From NCBI GenBank assembly GCA_001915545.1, contig MNQS01000147.1:1613-11385 (forward strand): a stretch of 9,773 nucleotides of DNA. Direction: 5' to 3'. Every line of letters starts with the position of its first letter. Positions within the stretch are counted from its first letter, which is position 1. The translations under genes and the position numbers were made by a program. Below are positions 1 to 7,392 of the stretch, piece by piece. Origin of the DNA: Bacteroides sp. 43_108 (GTDB taxonomy: Bacteria > Bacteroidota > Bacteroidia > Bacteroidales > Bacteroidaceae). The notes under the pieces were generated by a model. That model saw only the letters and a list, made by a program, of their open reading frames with translations, was not told the origin of the DNA and ran no database searches.

Positions 1-291
1 TGTTACTTTACCTAAATTATAGATCAGGGTTTCTTCTCCAATGGCACTCCAATCGCCTATTTCCAGATTCCACGGGAACCAGATAACGGTGGAGGAGTAT
101 ATATGGACATGTTTTCCTATTTTAGCTCCGAATAGGCGTAGTATCGTATTTCTATATCCGAAAGCTATACGGGGAGAATTACGGAAAAAGAATTTTCCGA
201 ATGTCCACAGTATACGTTTTACGTAAATCCATTTGGAGTAGTTTAGGTGGTTACGGTTTTCTGCTATATTCAGCTCTGTTTTACTATTCAT
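1..291 (-). CDS. WcaF-like O-acetyltransferase, N-terminal part (cut by window start)
   Basis: Reading the minus strand from the ATG at 289-291 gives 97 open codons that run off the window start, so only the N-terminal half of a protein usually about 180-190 residues long is seen. The family transfers an acetyl group from acetyl-CoA to a sugar hydroxyl, using a left-handed beta-helix of hexapeptide repeats. The N-terminus has the basic, aromatic segment typical of WcaF-like proteins (WIYVKRILWTFGKFFFRNSPR, residues 21-41, in part), then LRLFGAKIGKHVHIY from residue 51, and the beta-helix start WFPWNLEIGDWSAIG at 71-85. The start overlaps the end of the upstream GT4 gene by 8 bp, which suggests translational coupling. 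Hand-counted GC is about 39%, clearly above the roughly 30% of its neighbours. The family is a confident call; the acceptor sugar is unknown, and a serine-acetyltransferase-like role is less likely. Confidence 0.85.
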   Translation of the reverse strand, partial: MNSKTELNIAENRNHLNYSKWIYVKRILWTFGKFFFRNSPRIAFGYRNTILRLFGAKIGKHVHIYSSTVIWFPWNLEIGDWSAIGEETLIYNLGKVT

Positions 292-1429
292 ATACAAAAT
301 CGGGTTTTTCTCCTTGATTAGTTAACCATTTATATAGCATTATCATTTTTTGGGCTGATGCATCCCATGTAAAGTTTTCACTTACTAATTTATATCCTCT
401 ATTTCCCATGCTAATACGTTCTTCGTCACTCATGTTAAAAAGAGTTTGAAGCCCTTGTTTAATAGATGATACATTATCTTCTATTCTGATGGCTGCATTT
501 GCTTCAAAACCTTCAGGTATATTGCATTGTGGAGTCATTACTACAGGAAGTTTCCATGACCATGCTTCAAGTATGGTCATAGGAAGCCCTTCTCCATGTG
601 AAGGCAAGATGTAAGCATCTGCGTTTGCGTACATTTTTATTTTATCTTCTCCAAACAATCCTCCATGGAATATTACAATCTCTTTTAAATTGTTGGAATG
701 GACTATATGCTCCAGTTTTGTTTGGCAATTTTCATGATCCCAGCCTACTATATCAATGATCCAATTATTAAAGATATTAGGATTCTCTTTTTTTAAGGTG
801 GCTATTGCTTGTAGTAAAATATCGATTCCTTTTTTAGGATGCAATCTTCCTAAATATAGTAAATGATAATTTGAATCCGGCTTTACGTATTTCTTTGTGG
901 TTTTAGGAAGATTTATTCCATTAGGTATAATAGCTATGGGTTGTTTCAAACCATAAGCACGAATATCTTCCATTTCCTTTTGGCATAAAGCATGATAACA
1001 ATTGACTGATTCTAGACCCTTTTGGAAAAATAGATGAGAAATGATCCTTTTAATTTTTCCTTGGGTAGATATAATATAAGGGTCTAGCATTCCGTGAGGA
1101 GAGCAAATTATAGGGACGGTATGATATTTACTCCATATTCCCATTAATATATGTGGATAACGCCAAAGTGCTTCCATATGCAAGATATCAGCATTGGTTG
1201 CTATCATATAACGTTTCATTTGACGTGAATATAGCAAAGGACCAGCTTTAAATAATTGTATGGGAATATTTTTCCATGATGAAATATCTTCATCAATGTG
1301 TTTGTCTGAAAAAGATATTATTTTTAAGTTATGCTTATGAAAAGTTTTGTTTGTAAATAAATCTTTTACAGCATCAAACACCCCTCCAGCTGTCCGGGTT
1401 ATAGAATATGTACAAATTAAAATGTTCAT
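284..1429 (-). CDS. GT4-family glycosyltransferase
   Basis: A 381-residue GT-B glycosyltransferase (GT4 / Glycos_transf_1 family), the usual length. It would transfer a sugar from a nucleotide donor onto the growing lipid-linked repeat unit at the cytoplasmic membrane, with retention of configuration. The N-terminal acceptor domain has a glycine-rich loop (TRTAGGVFDA, 11-20) and SPHGMLDP (110-117), common in capsule GT4 enzymes. The C-terminal donor domain begins near YLGRLHPKKGID (192-203) and carries the E-x7-E signature HGEGLPMTILEAW with E280 and E288, followed by a P/T-rich loop and an IPEG motif. The ATG at 1427-1429 directly abuts the TAA of the upstream pyruvyl-transferase gene with no spacer. 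The TAG at 284-286 lies inside the start of the WcaF-like gene. Donor and acceptor cannot be read from the sequence. No defect is seen. Confidence 0.93.
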   Translation of the reverse strand: MNILICTYSITRTAGGVFDAVKDLFTNKTFHKHNLKIISFSDKHIDEDISSWKNIPIQLFKAGPLLYSRQMKRYMIATNADILHMEALWRYPHILMGIWSKYHTVPIICSPHGMLDPYIISTQGKIKRIISHLFFQKGLESVNCYHALCQKEMEDIRAYGLKQPIAIIPNGINLPKTTKKYVKPDSNYHLLYLGRLHPKKGIDILLQAIATLKKENPNIFNNWIIDIVGWDHENCQTKLEHIVHSNNLKEIVIFHGGLFGEDKIKMYANADAYILPSHGEGLPMTILEAWSWKLPVVMTPQCNIPEGFEANAAIRIEDNVSSIKQGLQTLFNMSDEERISMGNRGYKLVSENFTWDASAQKMIMLYKWLTNQGEKPDFVYE

Positions 1430-2545
1430 TTATGAATTAGATTGTGAAGCTAAAACATTACTTATATATTTATACGATTGTTCTTTCATAGATTCAATAA
1501 GTGGTGTAACTTTATTGTAGTCTATTTCAGTGGCATTATTGATGTCTTCTATACTTGTTATAAATCTATTTCTAATTTCTAATGAGGACAATAAGTTTTC
1601 CATTCTTGAGTTTACTTTTTGATGTGTTCTAGGTATTACATAGAATTGTCGGTTCATAATTATTGAAAATGCTGAGCAGTGGAAAGAGTTTGTTATTACT
1701 ATGTCTGCTTTAGCTATGAGTCCGATAAATTCTGTAGGACCTGCGTATCTTTCTTGGTAATCGGCATAAGTTCTAGGGTATAAGTCTTTAAACGCAACAA
1801 TTTTTTTCCCACTTTTTTTAGAAAGATATAATGCTATTTTTTTTATTGTTGCATTGTTTTCTTGGTCATAAACTAAAATATAGTTGTTATAAATAGGTAA
1901 AGTAGCAAGTTGCATCCATTGATTTGATGATAGGAGAAAAACAGGATCAACGACATGTACCCCTTTTTTGATACCTAAATTATATAATATTTTTAATCCA
2001 CTGTTTTCTCTTACTGAAATATAGTTCAACTTATTAATTTGTGATTTGACAAATGATTCATGTTCTTTAGGAATTTGAGAAATAGAAAAACTGGCTGCGT
2101 ATGATGCACGTGTTGCCTTCATGGGAGCAAAATCGCAATAAAAAGCTGGATCTAATCCATTTTTTATTTGTGTATTCCAAATTTGGTCACTACCACAAAA
2201 ATAAATGTCTGCTTCTGGTGGATTGTTTAGAAGTTCTTGAAAGGAATTATATCGTTGTGTTAAATGTAAATATTTACGTGTGTATTCATCAAACTTCTTA
2301 CGGCTTTTTGATAGCATGATTCTTATGGGAATGACATAACAATAAAAAGCACATTTTATAAATATATTACGATTCCATTTTGAACCGATTGCCCAAAGAC
2401 TAAGGTTTTTCCTAATATAATCAGGCATATAATCTATAATTTCTACTTGGTGTCCTTGAGATGTAAGATATGTCATTAAAGCATATGCTTGTAATGAAGC
2501 TCCGAAATTATAGACATTATGACAAGTAATTGTTTTGATTTTCAT
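1430..2545 (-). CDS. Polysaccharide pyruvyl transferase family protein (WcaK/CsaB-like)
   Basis: A 371-residue protein of the polysaccharide pyruvyl transferase family (PF04230), whose characterised members add a pyruvate ketal from phosphoenolpyruvate to sugar hydroxyls in exopolysaccharides and cell-wall polymers. It starts with TITCHNVYNFGASLQAYAL (residues 5-23), the family N-terminal motif (N-x-G-A-x-LQAYAL). Further family landmarks in order are FCGSDQIWN (the GSDQ-W motif), an SVREN segment, VVDPVFLL, and the C-terminal ITNSFHCSAFSIIMNR with the SFH motif. The ATG overlaps the TAA of the upstream FrhB-like gene by one base (TAATG), so the two are probably translationally coupled. Many distant members sit next to FrhB-like proteins and have no proven activity, so ketal formation here is inference. 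No truncation is seen. Confidence 0.9.
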   Translation of the reverse strand: MKIKTITCHNVYNFGASLQAYALMTYLTSQGHQVEIIDYMPDYIRKNLSLWAIGSKWNRNIFIKCAFYCYVIPIRIMLSKSRKKFDEYTRKYLHLTQRYNSFQELLNNPPEADIYFCGSDQIWNTQIKNGLDPAFYCDFAPMKATRASYAASFSISQIPKEHESFVKSQINKLNYISVRENSGLKILYNLGIKKGVHVVDPVFLLSSNQWMQLATLPIYNNYILVYDQENNATIKKIALYLSKKSGKKIVAFKDLYPRTYADYQERYAGPTEFIGLIAKADIVITNSFHCSAFSIIMNRQFYVIPRTHQKVNSRMENLLSSLEIRNRFITSIEDINNATEIDYNKVTPLIESMKEQSYKYISNVLASQSNS

Positions 2546-3663
2546 TATTTGTTATGTTTGAGATAATATTTGATTTTCATTGCTAATATTTTATCAGGTA
2601 AAGCAAAAAATAAAGAATATTTGTATCCAAAATGTGGATATAATGTTCTAAACACATTGTATCTTATGCTTTTTTTGATAGGATGATTTAGTGGTTCATT
2701 AGCATCAAGTGCTTCTTTATAAGGGCGTTCTTCCGAATATAGAGAATCAGAACATAAATTAAAAAGTGTCTTACCTGCATTTGTATTGATTAATACCAAT
2801 GACACCCCTTTGTTTATATCTGTAATCTTAGTTGATTTTAATCCCCAAAAATCTCCGATGGTCATATCTGCATTTCTTTCTTTTCTTGCAAAATGGCAAG
2901 AAAGACAAGAAGGTCGGTATGTAATTCCGTTAAAAAAAGCCTTCATATAGAGATCATTACTAAGAGGACGCTGATAGCTAGGTAATATTTGGTTATCTTC
3001 TATTAGTGAGAATTTGTATTGTGAATTGCTGCGAAAATTAATTTGTTTGATACGTTTTTTGAGGATATTTGAAGGAATACTTTCCTTTAAAAATTTGCAT
3101 GAAGGAACTCCATGGCATATTAATTCTACAGTAAATAAATTAGGATGTTTGGGAAAACGTGCTTTTATACCAGCTATTTGGCAAGGAGTGCCAATAAAAA
3201 GTACATTCTTTTGAGTTTTTAAATCTTCATTTATTTTGGTATATGTTTCATGAATTTCGCTTTGAACATATTTAGACCCTCTTAAACGAAGAATATTTTC
3301 AATAGTTGTACATCTAATGTGGCAGATGTTGAAAGGTGGAGTAAAAGCACATCCGTAAATTATGCCATTGTTTTTAATAAATTCTTGGGCTAATAAAGTA
3401 CCTATTCCACCAGAAGTACTTTCTATTCGTTTTTTTTCATCTTTCCAATAGCAGGCTATTATTTTTTCGGGAATTTTGTATTCTTGTTTATGTAGTAAAG
3501 GACATTTTTTTTCACACAAATTGCATTCAATGCATTTATTATGATCTATTTTAGGATATAAAAATCCATATATATCTTTTTCCATTGAGATTGCATGCTG
3601 TGGACATACAGCAAAACAAGTTGCACATCCTGTACATTCTTTATGAGAACATAATGTTGGCAT
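2545..3663 (-). CDS. Iron-sulfur protein, coenzyme F420 hydrogenase/dehydrogenase beta-subunit (FrhB) family
   Basis: A 372-residue protein with an N-terminal two-cluster ferredoxin domain and an FrhB-like body. The first 4Fe-4S motif uses C10, C13, C16 and C20, followed by Pro; the second uses C44, C47, C50 and C54, also followed by Pro. The body shows STSGGIG, a GTPCQIAGIK motif, ELICHGVPS, and near the C-terminus CLSCHFARKERNADMTIGDFWG in part, with two more conserved cysteines. The family (PF04422/PF04432) includes archaeal F420-reducing enzymes, but Bacteroidales are not known to make F420. In polysaccharide loci these proteins recur beside pyruvyl-transferase-like genes, as here, where the two overlap by one base. 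A redox step in sugar modification, possibly flavin-linked, is inference; the substrate is unknown. The start lies 8 bp after the GT4 stop. Confidence 0.9.
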   Translation of the reverse strand: MPTLCSHKECTGCATCFAVCPQHAISMEKDIYGFLYPKIDHNKCIECNLCEKKCPLLHKQEYKIPEKIIACYWKDEKKRIESTSGGIGTLLAQEFIKNNGIIYGCAFTPPFNICHIRCTTIENILRLRGSKYVQSEIHETYTKINEDLKTQKNVLFIGTPCQIAGIKARFPKHPNLFTVELICHGVPSCKFLKESIPSNILKKRIKQINFRSNSQYKFSLIEDNQILPSYQRPLSNDLYMKAFFNGITYRPSCLSCHFARKERNADMTIGDFWGLKSTKITDINKGVSLVLINTNAGKTLFNLCSDSLYSEERPYKEALDANEPLNHPIKKSIRYNVFRTLYPHFGYKYSLFFALPDKILAMKIKYYLKHNK

Positions 3664-3671
3664 AGAAGTAT

Positions 3672-4886
3672 TTAGATAGATTTAAAAATAGATATTAAGC
3701 GTTTTTCATATGTTTCAGGCGTTAATGCTTGAGAATATTGAAAAGTTTTTAGTGAAAGTTGGTCTCTGTATTTGCTGTTCTCCAAAATAGAGGTAACACT
3801 ATCTACAATAGCATTAACATCTTGTATTGGTATGTATATAGCAGGGAAAGCTTCTAAGTCAGTTCCGGCGCATTCTGTTGTAATAATAGGGCAACCACAA
3901 CTTGCAGCTTCAATGACAGTTCCTGCAAAACCTTCTGAAAGTGTAGGAAATACATAGGCTTCCGCTGTTCTATATTCTTCTTTTAGTTCAGAACTTGTAA
4001 GAGTACCTATAAAATTTAAATCTTTGAAAACTGCTATGTCTTTGTATTTATTATCAATAGAACCTATGATTCTAAAATCTAGATCTGTATATTTTTGTTT
4101 TAATATTGTCGCTGCTTTTGCACAATATATTAATCCTTTCCTTACGGGATCATTACCAACCCAAATAATTTTATGTTTTATAGGCCGATAATTATAATTT
4201 GTTTCTTGTATACTGGTAGGATAGGGTAATAAGAATGCTTTTTTAGGATTAAATTCGGGATATGCCATCATTGCCTTTAATACGTATTTTGATGGAACTG
4301 TATAATAATCGGCAATTTGCAACATTTGGCTTACATATTTTTCTCTTATGGCAATACGGTCCTCATATTGTTTCCTTATTCCATGTATGCAAGAGTATTC
4401 TGGATATTTGTTTACTTCATTTAATAGAAAATTGAACGAAACAGGATTCTCGTATATGTCTACAACAATTGTTTTTCCTTGCTCTTTAGCATATTTTATA
4501 AATCCTAAATTTTCATAATACATGTTGTAAATGCAATCGGCTGAAGCTATTATTTTTTTTTTCTTACAAAAAAAGTTGTCTAATGTAAAATATAAAATTT
4601 CATTTAATAATATTGTGTCTACATTCTTTTTGAATAATAATTTTAGTATAGGTTTGTCTGATGCTTGTATGCATGATTTAGGAATTTTCGGTAACCTTTG
4701 ACACAAACGCTTAAAAGCTGTTCTAGAGCTACCTAATTTTAGAAAAATGTGAGATATTTTACCTAAAATTGTATATCTATATGAGTCTGTAAATAAGGAC
4801 TTTAACATTCTATTCTTGTGTAGAATGTTAGGTATCGCATATCTATGTCTGGCTCCTATTTGTGAGACAATTATATTTTTTGCCAT
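3672..4886 (-). CDS. GT4-family glycosyltransferase
   Basis: A 404-residue GT-B glycosyltransferase acting at the cytoplasmic face of the inner membrane on the lipid-linked oligosaccharide. The N-terminal half (about 1-230) is divergent, with the segment QIGARHRYAIP near the start and a KKKKIIA stretch around 108-114. It contains no predicted membrane segment that I can see. The C-terminal donor domain has IIWVGNDPVRKGL (240-252, the usual G-x-x-x-x-KG strand), a FRIIG strand, NFIGTL, and the E-x7-E signature in PTLSEGFAGTVIEAASCGCP with E318 and E326. It is somewhat closer to GT4 enzymes of the mannosyl/glucosyl class than to simple GT2 enzymes, but the donor cannot be named. It is preceded by a 110-bp gap, the only real gap in the operon, and followed after 8 bp by the FrhB-like gene. 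Its E-rich linker is normal for the family. Confidence 0.92.
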   Translation of the reverse strand: MAKNIIVSQIGARHRYAIPNILHKNRMLKSLFTDSYRYTILGKISHIFLKLGSSRTAFKRLCQRLPKIPKSCIQASDKPILKLLFKKNVDTILLNEILYFTLDNFFCKKKKIIASADCIYNMYYENLGFIKYAKEQGKTIVVDIYENPVSFNFLLNEVNKYPEYSCIHGIRKQYEDRIAIREKYVSQMLQIADYYTVPSKYVLKAMMAYPEFNPKKAFLLPYPTSIQETNYNYRPIKHKIIWVGNDPVRKGLIYCAKAATILKQKYTDLDFRIIGSIDNKYKDIAVFKDLNFIGTLTSSELKEEYRTAEAYVFPTLSEGFAGTVIEAASCGCPIITTECAGTDLEAFPAIYIPIQDVNAIVDSVTSILENSKYRDQLSLKTFQYSQALTPETYEKRLISIFKSI

Positions 4887-4996
4887 AAATTTTATATTTT
4901 GTGAGTATAATATTTGAAACTATTACAGCTTATCTTAGTTCTATTTAATGGAATAGTTTTTAATAAAAAAATGTGAATGAATTTATTGTGACTATT
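4887..4996. other. 110-bp non-coding gap inside the operon
   Basis: This is the only spacer longer than 8 bp among the eight locus genes, between the flippase stop (TAA at 4997-4999) and the GT4 start at 4886. It is very A/T-rich and holds an inverted repeat (listed separately). On the minus strand I found no clear match to the Bacteroides promoter pattern (TTTG near -33, TAnnTTTG near -7), and no G/C-rich stem with a T-tract that would make a terminator. It could carry a weak internal promoter or an mRNA-processing site, or be neutral sequence left by module exchange. Confidence 0.5.
4917..4959. repeat. 8-bp perfect inverted repeat in the gap before the GT4 gene
   Basis: AAACTATT at 4917-4924 is matched by its exact reverse complement AATAGTTT at 4952-4959, with 27 bp between. 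A smaller inverted pair, CTATT (4941-4945) and AATAG (4952-4956), shares the right arm. The arms are A/T-only apart from one C or G, so a stem would be weak and chance occurrence is quite possible in DNA of this composition. No T-tract follows on the transcribed strand, so it is not a convincing terminator. Confidence 0.3.
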
Positions 4997-6436
4997 TTAT
5001 TTTATGCGAATGTTTATTTTTTGTGTAAATCTTTTTGATAATTCTATGAACAAAGAGTCTTTTATAAAAAGCAAAGAGGAAATATATATGAACGCTCCTC
5101 CTATAATCTGTATAAGTGTAGTAATATAGGTTGGAGAGCTATACATTCCATAAATTAAAATACTACTTCCCATAGGAATTGATAATATGATATATTTTAA
5201 AATATAATATAAATATGGCTTTATTTCTAGCTGCTTATTAAAAAAATAATATTGAATAATGAGGGAGGTAAAACTTGTCACTGTTGTAGTATACGCTGCT
5301 CCTATAAATCCCATATTCTTTATTAATGTATAATTAAGTATTATATTCACAATAAGTGCAGAAAAATAGGAATATGTCAGTATCTTTATTTGATTTGTAG
5401 CTGTGAAGTATTGATTGCCAGAAATACCAATTAGGGAGTTGGCAATTATTATGGGTGACATAATAATTATTGCTGATATACTAGGAGAAAAATCTATTCC
5501 TAAATACCATGGAATAAGGTTATGGGCACAAATTGCTATTCCAAAGCACATAGGGATAGCAAACATTAATGAAATTTGTCCTGCTTTTTCTAATAAAATT
5601 TTGATGCTGTTTTTATTGTTATTTATATAATTATTAGCAATTCTTGGCATCATAACAGTACTTAATACTGTTATGAAAGTAAGTGGTATGGTTATTATTT
5701 TTTCTCCCATATCATAGAATGCCACCTGTTTTATATCATGCGTTATTGTTTCTATTAAAATTTTTCCTATTTGTAAATATAGTAGAATTGCTACTTGAGG
5801 AAGAAAAAGCATGATAGATCCTTTTATATGTAGAATTTGATTTTTTAATGTTAGGGTTATTTTTTTGATATATTTTTTTATTTGGAACAATAAGATAGAA
5901 GTTGATATAAACATAGTCATAGACATGATGAGAATGTAAATATATAAATCTTCTTCTTGTTTCACAGCTAGGAAAATTAAAATGATGCTACTAATTTTTA
6001 CTAGGAAGTTTTTTAAAATAGTAGGCTTCATATCTTCCATTCCTATAAAAAGCCAAGATGTATCAATAATGCTTGCTATTAACCAACCTGAAAAAAGAAT
6101 GAAATATATAAAATAGTCGGATATATATGCTATAGTAAAATAAATAATTAGACTTATACACCCCAAAATTAATCTTAACCAAAAAAGTTCCCAAAAGAAA
6201 GAGGTGAATTGTTTTATGTTATCTCTATAATAAGCAATTTGTCTTATTCCAAAATTGTAACTTCCTATGAGGCTAATTGTTGATATGATGTTACAAACAG
6301 AGTATATATATCCATATATTCCTAAATTTTTGGGACCTAGAGTTTGAGCTAAATATGGAGATAGGAAAATAGGGATGAGTAATACTACAATTTGATATAT
6401 AAAATTGTAGATATAGTTTTGCGTAATTGATTTCAT
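4997..6436 (-). CDS. wzx: Wzx-type polysaccharide repeat-unit flippase
   Basis: A 479-residue, strongly hydrophobic membrane protein of the polysaccharide transport family (MOP superfamily, PF01943), which flips undecaprenyl-pyrophosphate-linked repeat units from the cytoplasmic to the periplasmic face of the inner membrane. The N-terminus has the family pattern: a first helix (about 8-30), then SPYLAQTLGPKNLGIYGY (26-43) with the conserved L-G-x-x-x-x-G-x-Y/F element, and SYNFGIRQIAYYRD (59-72). About 12-14 transmembrane segments alternate with short Lys-rich loops, and the protein ends in a basic tail, as usual for this length. Its ATG overlaps the TGA of the GT8 gene by 4 bp (ATGA), so translation is probably coupled. 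The symbol is used in the generic family sense; the repeat unit it carries is unknown. At roughly 27% GC on two sampled lines it is among the most A/T-rich genes here. Confidence 0.92.
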   Translation of the reverse strand: MKSITQNYIYNFIYQIVVLLIPIFLSPYLAQTLGPKNLGIYGYIYSVCNIISTISLIGSYNFGIRQIAYYRDNIKQFTSFFWELFWLRLILGCISLIIYFTIAYISDYFIYFILFSGWLIASIIDTSWLFIGMEDMKPTILKNFLVKISSIILIFLAVKQEEDLYIYILIMSMTMFISTSILLFQIKKYIKKITLTLKNQILHIKGSIMLFLPQVAILLYLQIGKILIETITHDIKQVAFYDMGEKIITIPLTFITVLSTVMMPRIANNYINNNKNSIKILLEKAGQISLMFAIPMCFGIAICAHNLIPWYLGIDFSPSISAIIIMSPIIIANSLIGISGNQYFTATNQIKILTYSYFSALIVNIILNYTLIKNMGFIGAAYTTTVTSFTSLIIQYYFFNKQLEIKPYLYYILKYIILSIPMGSSILIYGMYSSPTYITTLIQIIGGAFIYISSLLFIKDSLFIELSKRFTQKINIRIK

Positions 6437-7392
6437 TTAGCTCTTTCTCTTTTTATTCTTAAAATTTTTAAGTAAATAGAAAAAGGTAGTATTTTGAATA
6501 TATTTCGAAGTACTTTAATTTTTAAAGTGAGATGACCAAGTGGAAGAGGTGTTTTTTTCCAAGGTGATAAATTATAATATTTCTTGAACAAATAAGCATA
6601 GGGATGCTTTGAGTTTGAGTACCATACTCTAATATGCCAGCCTGCAGTAAAATGTAAAATATGTGGGTGGGAAATTGCTTCTTTGATTTCTATATCATTA
6701 TAGTAATCTTTTAATTCAAAAATTTCTTTAATTTGTAAACTTGATAGATAGAAGAAAGGAGTCATGACATTATAGGTGCAAGAAATAGTTTTTATTTTAT
6801 TTTTGCATACATGGTTAATTATACCTTGATCATGACACGAAATTTTTCCATTCATTTTTTTTATGTAAGCAATAAATTGCGATTCAATTTTATTCTTTTT
6901 CCATTCTTGAATATTGATTAGGAGAATTCCTGCATTGATATAAATATCAGTAGGTAATAATTGAATATCTTGTTTGAGTTGTGGCGCGATTATATCTTTT
7001 ACTCCAGCAATATAATATCCTTCAAGATCTGTATTCCATAAATCACAAAGTGAATGGTTGATAAGTGTGTCGCAATCTAAATATAAAATTTTGTTTTCTT
7101 TTACAATTTGAGCTAAGAATAACCTTGCATATGATGTTTTCCCATTTTGGAAAGTGCAAGCGTTGTCAAGTCCATAGGCTATAGAGTCAAATTCAATAAA
7201 GCATATTTTTCCGTTATAGCTTGAGATGAGGTTACTTAATTTATCTTTAGATGAATTTGATAGATTATCACTAATGATATATGCTTTTACAGTAAAGAAA
7301 TTTGCATTGTTTTCTAGCAAACTTTTTAAGGAGCACCATACTAGTTTTGCATAGTTTTCATCGATGGCGTAAGCGATTGTTAGAGTTTCCAT
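6433..7392 (-). CDS. GT8-family glycosyltransferase
   Basis: A 319-residue retaining GT-A glycosyltransferase of family GT8 (LgtC/RfaJ-like, usually UDP-glucose or UDP-galactose dependent). In order: the N-terminal strand TIAYAIDENYAKLVWCSLKS (5-24), which places the ATG correctly; TSYARLFLAQI (86-96), with the conserved Y-x-R-x-x-x-A/P; the metal-binding DCD at 106-108 in ILYLDCDTL; YINAGILLIN (151-160); CHDQGIIN (187-193 region); and HILHFTAGWHIRVW near 244-257. The last motif departs from the usual H-x-G-x-x-KPW: it lacks the Lys-Pro pair, though an Arg is nearby. The basic C-terminal tail (about 285-319) is typical of membrane-associated enzymes. The first 35 bp overlap the end of wzy in another frame, and the last 4 bp overlap wzx. 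The sugar transferred is not determinable from sequence. Confidence 0.92.
   Translation of the reverse strand: METLTIAYAIDENYAKLVWCSLKSLLENNANFFTVKAYIISDNLSNSSKDKLSNLISSYNGKICFIEFDSIAYGLDNACTFQNGKTSYARLFLAQIVKENKILYLDCDTLINHSLCDLWNTDLEGYYIAGVKDIIAPQLKQDIQLLPTDIYINAGILLINIQEWKKNKIESQFIAYIKKMNGKISCHDQGIINHVCKNKIKTISCTYNVMTPFFYLSSLQIKEIFELKDYYNDIEIKEAISHPHILHFTAGWHIRVWYSNSKHPYAYLFKKYYNLSPWKKTPLPLGHLTLKIKVLRNIFKILPFSIYLKILRIKRERAK

Noticed and set aside
41..226. Plus-strand open frame of 61 codons
   Set aside because: It lies antisense to the WcaF-like acetyltransferase, whose minus-strand frame shows clear family motifs; the plus-strand product has no recognisable features.
2101..2319. Plus-strand open frame of 72 codons
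   Set aside because: Fully antisense to the pyruvyl-transferase gene, with no motif or initiation signal; a shadow frame.
3014..3214. Plus-strand open frame of 66 codons
   Set aside because: Antisense to the FrhB-like gene and without recognisable features.
2545..3663. Taking the FrhB-like protein as a real F420 hydrogenase subunit
   Set aside because: No hydrogenase alpha or gamma subunits are nearby, F420 is not expected in this group, and the setting is a polysaccharide locus; only family membership is supported.
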